DNA from: Sulfurovum sp.
GTDB lineage: Bacteria; Campylobacterota; Campylobacteria; Campylobacterales; Sulfurovaceae
DNA length: 10,716 nucleotides
Direction of reading: 5' to 3'
Assembly: GCA_015493425.1 (NCBI GenBank)
Contig: WGDG01000231.1
Span: 1 to 10,716 of the forward strand
Shown: one piece after another, positions 7,048-10,716 of the stretch
Layout of the letters: every line of letters starts with the position of its first letter
Numbering within the stretch: position 1 is the stretch's first letter
Program-made: the position numbers and the translations under genes
The notes under the pieces: model-generated
Told to the model about the DNA's origin: nothing
What the model saw: the letters and a program-made list of their open reading frames with translations, nothing else
Database searches by the model: none

Positions 7048-7137
7048 TAGGACAGACTTATGGGCAAAACATCATTCATAACTCCAAACGGAGCTATCAA
7101 AAACATTTTGCGATGCCTATGAAGTCTTAGTGTCCTA
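7048..7137 (-). promoter_or_regulatory. Structured leader ahead of the first mdh
   Basis: A long imperfect inverted repeat with three nested pairings. TAGGACA (7048-7054) pairs with TGTCCTA (7131-7137). GACTT (7055-7059) pairs with AAGTC (7122-7126), and ATGG plus GCAAAA continue against CCTAT and TTTTGC (about 7060-7069 with 7106-7120), with small bulges. Near the tip, CTCC-AAAC-GGAG (7082-7093) forms a hairpin. The structure ends 23 bases before the ATG and leaves the AAGGA site free. I do not recognise a known riboswitch; a structured 5' UTR or a protein-binding site is possible. Confidence 0.5.
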
Positions 7138-7157
7138 TCTATAAGTTATGGATATTA

Positions 7158-7168
7158 ATTTTATCATA
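7158..7168 (-). promoter_or_regulatory. Candidate -10 region for the mdh-mdh-fumC operon
   Basis: The minus strand reads TATGATAAAAT here, holding two overlapping -10-like hexamers (TATGAT and TAAAAT). Transcription would begin near 7150-7156 and include the whole leader hairpin. No clear -35 is seen. Another -10-like TATAGA lies at 7138-7143, so the assignment is uncertain. Confidence 0.3.
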
Positions 7169-7177
7169 AAGAGGGTT

Positions 7178-7200
7178 ACACAGAGCAAAAGTGCTCTGTG
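7178..7200. repeat. Perfect nine-pair hairpin between icd and mdh
   Basis: CACAGAGCA (7179-7187) pairs exactly with TGCTCTGTG (7192-7200) around a four-base AAAG loop. On the minus strand it is followed by a moderately T-rich stretch, so it may act as a second, backup terminator for icd. It lies just upstream of the candidate mdh promoter. Confidence 0.5.
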
Positions 7201-7208
7201 AGAAGTAG

Positions 7209-7249
7209 AAAAAAGTAACAAGTGCTACTTTTTGAGCAGGCGTACCTGC
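7209..7249 (-). terminator. Intrinsic terminator after icd
   Basis: On the minus strand, starting two bases past the icd stop, a small GCAGG-TACG-CCTGC hairpin (7236-7249) precedes a second stem. That stem is AAAAAGTA paired with TACTTTTT (7210-7217 with 7226-7233) around an eight-base loop, and its 3' side runs into six Us and then UC-rich sequence. This is the most conventional terminator in the window and separates icd from mdh. Confidence 0.65.
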
Positions 7250-7251
7250 CC

Positions 7252-9435
7252 TTAGATCGCATCAATGATGCTGTTGAATGTAGAAGACGGTCTCATTGCC
7301 GCTTCCGCTTTGGCTTCATCGGGATGATAGTATCCGCCGATATCTTTCGGGCTACCTTCAGCTGCGAGCATCTCTTCAAGGATCTTTGCTTCGTTTTTAA
7401 CAAGTGCATCTGCGATCGGTGTGAACTTGTCTGCCAATGCGGTATCGGCAGTCTGCGTACTCAATGCTTCTGCCCAGTAGCGTGCTACCCAGTAGTGAGA
7501 CGCTTTGTTGTCCGGTTCACAGCATTTTCTGCTTGGTGCCTTGTCATTGTCGAGGTATCCTTCATTCGCTTTGTCAAGTGCTTCTGTCAATGCACCGATT
7601 TTGCTGTCCTCAGACTTCTGATACTCCATTCTGAGTGATTCTGCAAGTGCGAGGAATTCACCAAGAGAATCCCATCTGAGGTGTCCCTCTGCAAGGAACT
7701 GGTCTACGTGCTTCGGTGCAGAACCGCCCGCACCGGTTTCAAAGAGTCCGCCGCCTGCAAGCAGTGGAACGATAGAGAGCATTTTTGCACTTGTACCAAG
7801 CTCGAGTATCGGGTACATATCTGTCAGGTAGTCACGCAGTACGTTACCTGTGACAGAAATCGTATCAAGACCTGCTCTTACTCTTTCGTTGGTATAGCGT
7901 GTCGCTGCCGCTACATCCATAATCTTGATATCAAGACCGGTTGTATCATGCTCTTCAAGATAGGTGTTGACTTTTTTGATCATCTGAGCATCATGTGCTC
8001 TGTTCTCGTCAAGCCAGAAGATCGCAGGATTGCCTGTCAGTTTCGCTCTCTCAACAGCCAGTCTGACCCAGTCTCTGATAGGAATGTCTTTCGCACGTGA
8101 CATTCTCCAGATGTCACCTGCTTCCACCTCATGCTTCATGAGTACATTGCCGTTGGCATCGACCACTTCAACCACACCGTCTTCAGGAATTTCAAACGTA
8201 GTCGGGTGAGAACCATACTCTTCCGCTTTCTGCGCCATGAGCCCAACATTGGCTACATTACCCATTGTTGTAACATCAAACTGTCCATTCTTGACACAAT
8301 CATTGATCATCTCTTCATAGAAAACCCCATAAGATTTATCAGGAATAACAGCAACACACTCAACTGCATCACCGTTTCTGTCCCACTGCTTACCGCCTTC
8401 TCTGACAACAACAGGCATAGAGGCATCGATGATCACATCGTTAGGCGCATTAAAGTTGGTCTCGCCCTTGTCAGAGTCGACCATAGCGATCTTTGGTGCA
8501 TCAGCATCAACGACTGCCTGGAATGCCGCCTTGATCTCTGCCTCTTTTTCATGCCCTGCAATCTTCTTCTCAAGGTCAGCCATACCGAGGTTCGGGTTGA
8601 CACCAAGCTCTTTGAAGAGGTCTGCATATTTGTCAAATACCTCTTCAAAGAAGACTTCAAACGCATGACCAAACATAATCGGGTCAGAAATCTTCATCAT
8701 CGTCGCTTTGAGGTGAATCGACCAGAGTACGCCGTTGGCTTTTGCATCATCGATTGTTTTTCTAATGAAGGCTCTCAGTGCTTTGACAGACATAAAGGTA
8801 CCATCGAGAATTTCACCGTCAAGCGCATCGACAGACTTGAGCTCTTTTCCGTTAAGAAGAATTTTGACTTCCTGTGCCTTCTCCATTGTCACAGACTGTT
8901 CATGTGCATAGAAATCACCATTCCCATTCATGTGGGCAACATAGGCTTTTGAGTTTTCAGCAAAAGGCTTCAGTCTGTGAGGATGCTCCTGCGCATACTT
9001 TTTAACTGCTTTGGCTGCACGTCTGTCCGAGTTTCCTTCTCTAAGTACCGGGTTTACAGCAGAACCGAGACATACGCTGTATTTTGCCTGAATCTCTTTC
9101 TCTTCAGCAGTTTCAGGATTTTCAGGATAGTCTGGAATGTCAAACCCTTGTTCCTGCAATTCAGCAATACACTCTTTAAGCTGTCCTACGGAAGCTGAGA
9201 TGTTTGGAAGTTTAATGATGTTTGCTTCGGGCTTCTGAACCAGTTCTCCAAGCTTTGCAAGCTCATCTTCTGCTTTGCCCATAGCGGCAAGCACACGTCC
9301 AGCCAGAGAGATATCAACCTGCTCTACATCTACACCTGCTTCATTTGCAAATGCTTTTACAACAGGGAAAAGCGAGTATGTTGCCAGTGCCGGTGCCTCA
9401 TCGATTTTTGACCATAGAATCTTAGGTTTTGACAT
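7252..9435 (-). CDS. icd: Isocitrate dehydrogenase, NADP-dependent, monomeric type
   Basis: A 727-residue protein of the monomeric isocitrate dehydrogenase family (Azotobacter vinelandii enzyme about 741), unrelated in length to the 400-residue dimeric type. It interconverts isocitrate and 2-oxoglutarate plus CO2 with NADP(H); in a reductive cycle it would carboxylate 2-oxoglutarate. Family stretches include YSVCLGSAVNPVLREGNSDRR (split at about 119-139), GTSAKMLSIVPLLAGGGLFE (547-566), GGSAPKH (570-576) and EGHLRWDSLGEF (583-594). His576, Arg587 and Arg636 (in PSRK) keep the spacing of His589, Arg600 and Arg649, which bind the 2'-phosphate of NADP in the Azotobacter enzyme as I recall it, so NADP specificity is well supported. 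The start has AAAGGA eight bases upstream. It is flanked by gaps of 227 and 249 bases and has its own terminator, so it is probably monocistronic. Confidence 0.96.
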   Translation of the reverse strand: MSKPKILWSKIDEAPALATYSLFPVVKAFANEAGVDVEQVDISLAGRVLAAMGKAEDELAKLGELVQKPEANIIKLPNISASVGQLKECIAELQEQGFDIPDYPENPETAEEKEIQAKYSVCLGSAVNPVLREGNSDRRAAKAVKKYAQEHPHRLKPFAENSKAYVAHMNGNGDFYAHEQSVTMEKAQEVKILLNGKELKSVDALDGEILDGTFMSVKALRAFIRKTIDDAKANGVLWSIHLKATMMKISDPIMFGHAFEVFFEEVFDKYADLFKELGVNPNLGMADLEKKIAGHEKEAEIKAAFQAVVDADAPKIAMVDSDKGETNFNAPNDVIIDASMPVVVREGGKQWDRNGDAVECVAVIPDKSYGVFYEEMINDCVKNGQFDVTTMGNVANVGLMAQKAEEYGSHPTTFEIPEDGVVEVVDANGNVLMKHEVEAGDIWRMSRAKDIPIRDWVRLAVERAKLTGNPAIFWLDENRAHDAQMIKKVNTYLEEHDTTGLDIKIMDVAAATRYTNERVRAGLDTISVTGNVLRDYLTDMYPILELGTSAKMLSIVPLLAGGGLFETGAGGSAPKHVDQFLAEGHLRWDSLGEFLALAESLRMEYQKSEDSKIGALTEALDKANEGYLDNDKAPSRKCCEPDNKASHYWVARYWAEALSTQTADTALADKFTPIADALVKNEAKILEEMLAAEGSPKDIGGYYHPDEAKAEAAMRPSSTFNSIIDAI

Positions 9436-9523
9436 TGTCAGTTCCTTTAGTATAAATTTGTTTTGTAGAGGGAGTGTAACATGAATTGAATCGTTGCCAT
9501 ATTAATCAAATAGTTTTCTCTGG

Positions 9524-9529
9524 ATTATA
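9524..9529 (-). promoter_or_regulatory. Candidate -10 hexamer for icd
   Basis: The minus strand reads TATAAT, exact consensus, 88 bases before the icd ATG, giving a leader of roughly 80 bases. No convincing -35 is visible at the standard distance. A TATACT nearer the gene lies too close to the ribosome binding site to be the -10. Confidence 0.4.
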
Positions 9530-9635
9530 ATGGTCTTTGTTTCTATTTTACACAAGACAAGTCTGCTTCAGGAGAAAAACAAGGGAGAAATGGTAACAGT
9601 TTCGGAAGCTAAAAGGGGAATGGAAAGGGTATAAG

Positions 9636-9668
9636 TGTTACCGAAGCATACACTCTGCTTCGATAACA
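9636..9668 (-). terminator. Long hairpin after the exported-protein gene, possible terminator
   Basis: TGTTACCGAAGCA (9636-9648) pairs with TGCTTCGATAACA (9656-9668) over 13 positions with one G-U and a seven-base loop. It lies 16 bases beyond the stop of the upstream gene. No U-run follows on the minus strand, so simple intrinsic termination is doubtful. The arm at 9636-9642 could instead pair with GGTAACA at 9592-9598. Confidence 0.45.
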
Positions 9669-9684
9669 AAGAGGGTTTAAATGT

Positions 9685-10659
9685 CTACTTTTCCATTTCA
9701 AACCCAAGTTCTTTAAATGTCTGTACAACTTCTGCATCGATCTTTCTCATATATTCGATACGTTTTGGATCTTTAAAATCAAGACCGCTGATCCAGTTAT
9801 TGACACTTGAGTATCCTACATGCAGTTCATTCTTTCCTTTTGGAATATAGAAGTAGACTGAACATGGTGCGAACATTCCTGCCTGCGGCATACCTCTGTT
9901 AAAGATGGAGTTTGAAAACTGGAAGTGGCACAGCAAAGAGACCCAGTAAGCATCATATTTGTCAAACGGAAGATCCATATCACCATATTCAAATTTCAGA
10001 TCGACAAACCCTGCAATAATAAAGTTATGCTTTGTAAACTGTCCGTCATGCTCCATCACAAAATCTTCGATGAACTCATCCATATCATCCGGCTTTTCAA
10101 ACTTTTTAACCATTTTGGTCAATGTTTGTTTTGGCAGTGGATGCTGTCTTTCAAACACAATTGTCTTTTCAGGTTTCATCGTCTTTTTGACCACATCGTC
10201 AAGCCCGTTGATCATTTTCGTAAATTCTGCACGTGTCCCTGCATCTTTTTCACCAATGATATCGAGCATCATTTCCGGTGCGAGGTGTCCGTAATGTGTA
10301 TAGTCATCATTTTTCTTGTCGAGTGTCTTGTAGATAAGGAAGTTGAACGGTGTAAACGCACCAAAATCAGGGTTCTTTAAAAGAAGCGGTCTAATCCCTT
10401 TTTTGTCGATAATATCATAAAAAGAGATGAACTCGACACCCTTCTCTTTGTATTTCTGGTAATAGAAGTTTTCAATATGCTTGTTTGCTTTCAAAATACT
10501 AAAACCGGCTTCGCCAATTTTGTTCTTCATCATGTCGTCAAACTGCTTTTCCACATTCCCTTTGTTTTCCCAAAACGTTGCCGTAATCGGTGCCGCATAG
10601 GTCGCGGTCAGAATTCCTGCAGCCGCAAAAAAGGCTAACACTGCTTTATTCATTTTCAT
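9685..10659 (-). CDS. Secreted protein of unknown function, possibly two DUF302-like modules
   Basis: A 324-residue protein I cannot name with confidence. It begins MKMNKAVLAFFAAAG, a classic signal peptide with short basic start, hydrophobic core and a likely cut after ATYA, before APITATF, so it should be periplasmic. The mature part looks internally repeated: a segment around FGAFTPFNFLIYKT is echoed later by AGMFAPCSVYFYIPKG, each following an aromatic-rich strand. The Phe-x-Pro-Cys/Phe then Val/Leu-x-Phe/Tyr pattern resembles DUF302 domains, but this is recognition by eye. The start at 10659 is preferred because AAGGA lies five bases upstream. A GTG at 10686 and ATGs at 10665 and 10653 are in frame; the first two have no usable spacing. 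It is separated from icd by 249 bases and a hairpin, so a link to carbon metabolism is not implied. Confidence 0.8.
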   Translation of the reverse strand: MKMNKAVLAFFAAAGILTATYAAPITATFWENKGNVEKQFDDMMKNKIGEAGFSILKANKHIENFYYQKYKEKGVEFISFYDIIDKKGIRPLLLKNPDFGAFTPFNFLIYKTLDKKNDDYTHYGHLAPEMMLDIIGEKDAGTRAEFTKMINGLDDVVKKTMKPEKTIVFERQHPLPKQTLTKMVKKFEKPDDMDEFIEDFVMEHDGQFTKHNFIIAGFVDLKFEYGDMDLPFDKYDAYWVSLLCHFQFSNSIFNRGMPQAGMFAPCSVYFYIPKGKNELHVGYSSVNNWISGLDFKDPKRIEYMRKIDAEVVQTFKELGFEMEK

Positions 10660-10693
10660 TTTCATCCTTTTTGTAAAAATATTCACATCAACT

Positions 10694-10704
10694 ATTCTAT
10701 CATA
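10694..10704 (-). promoter_or_regulatory. Candidate -10 region for the exported-protein gene
   Basis: The minus strand reads TATGATAGAAT, holding TATGAT (preceded by TGA, an extended -10 form) and TAGAAT, 35-45 bases before the chosen start. The window ends too soon to look for a -35. Confidence 0.3.
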
Positions 10705-10716
10705 TCAATATTAAAT

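Noticed and set aside
8131..8952. 273-codon open frame on the plus strand
   Set aside because: It lies wholly antisense to icd, which is a full-length, motif-complete enzyme. The translated frame has no recognisable family and has Cys- and His-rich composition typical of a reverse-strand shadow.
9590..9634. 14-codon plus-strand frame after AGGGAG
   Set aside because: The spacing to the ATG is only about two to three bases, the frame is tiny and it overlaps the alternative-pairing segments. It is probably chance.
10660..10686. GTG start for the exported protein
   Set aside because: No ribosome binding site is seen before it, and it would lengthen the N-terminus ahead of a signal peptide that begins well at 10659.

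Overview
The window reads as a chromosomal stretch of central carbon metabolism from a chemolithoautotrophic Campylobacterota (Epsilonproteobacteria) relative, probably close to Sulfurovum or Sulfurimonas. That placement is inferred from the protein families (four-subunit OorDABC-type 2-oxoglutarate:ferredoxin oxidoreductase, monomeric isocitrate dehydrogenase, LDH-like malate dehydrogenases), the gene order and a moderate GC content judged by eye. No rRNA or other phylogenetic marker is present.

All nine supported genes lie on the minus strand, so transcription runs from high to low coordinates. In that order they are: a secreted protein of unknown function (9685-10659); a monomeric NADP-type isocitrate dehydrogenase (7252-9435); two paralogous malate dehydrogenases overlapping by 14 bases (6026-7024 and 5095-6039); class II fumarase (3680-5077); both subunits of succinyl-CoA synthetase (2329-3504 and 1455-2327); and the delta and alpha subunits of 2-oxoglutarate:ferredoxin oxidoreductase (716-1048 and 1-716, the latter cut by the window edge). 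Longer open frames on the plus strand are antisense shadows.

Together the enzymes interconvert oxaloacetate, malate and fumarate, then succinate, succinyl-CoA, 2-oxoglutarate and isocitrate. Read reductively, this is most of one arm of the reductive TCA cycle. Fumarate reductase, aconitase and ATP-citrate lyase are not in the window. Probable transcription units, from spacing and signals, are: the exported protein; icd; mdh-mdh-fumC; sucCD; and oorDA (presumably continuing to oorB and oorC).

The gaps between units are 175 to 406 bases and carry several clear inverted repeats: a 16-bp perfect repeat ahead of oorD, a long three-part imperfect hairpin in the leader of the first malate dehydrogenase gene, and stable hairpins downstream of most units. 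The most interesting protein observation is that the first malate dehydrogenase has lost the acidic residue that selects NAD and carries an Arg-Gly-Arg there instead. The tandem pair may therefore have split cofactor use. No mobile element, CRISPR array, tRNA or rRNA was seen.
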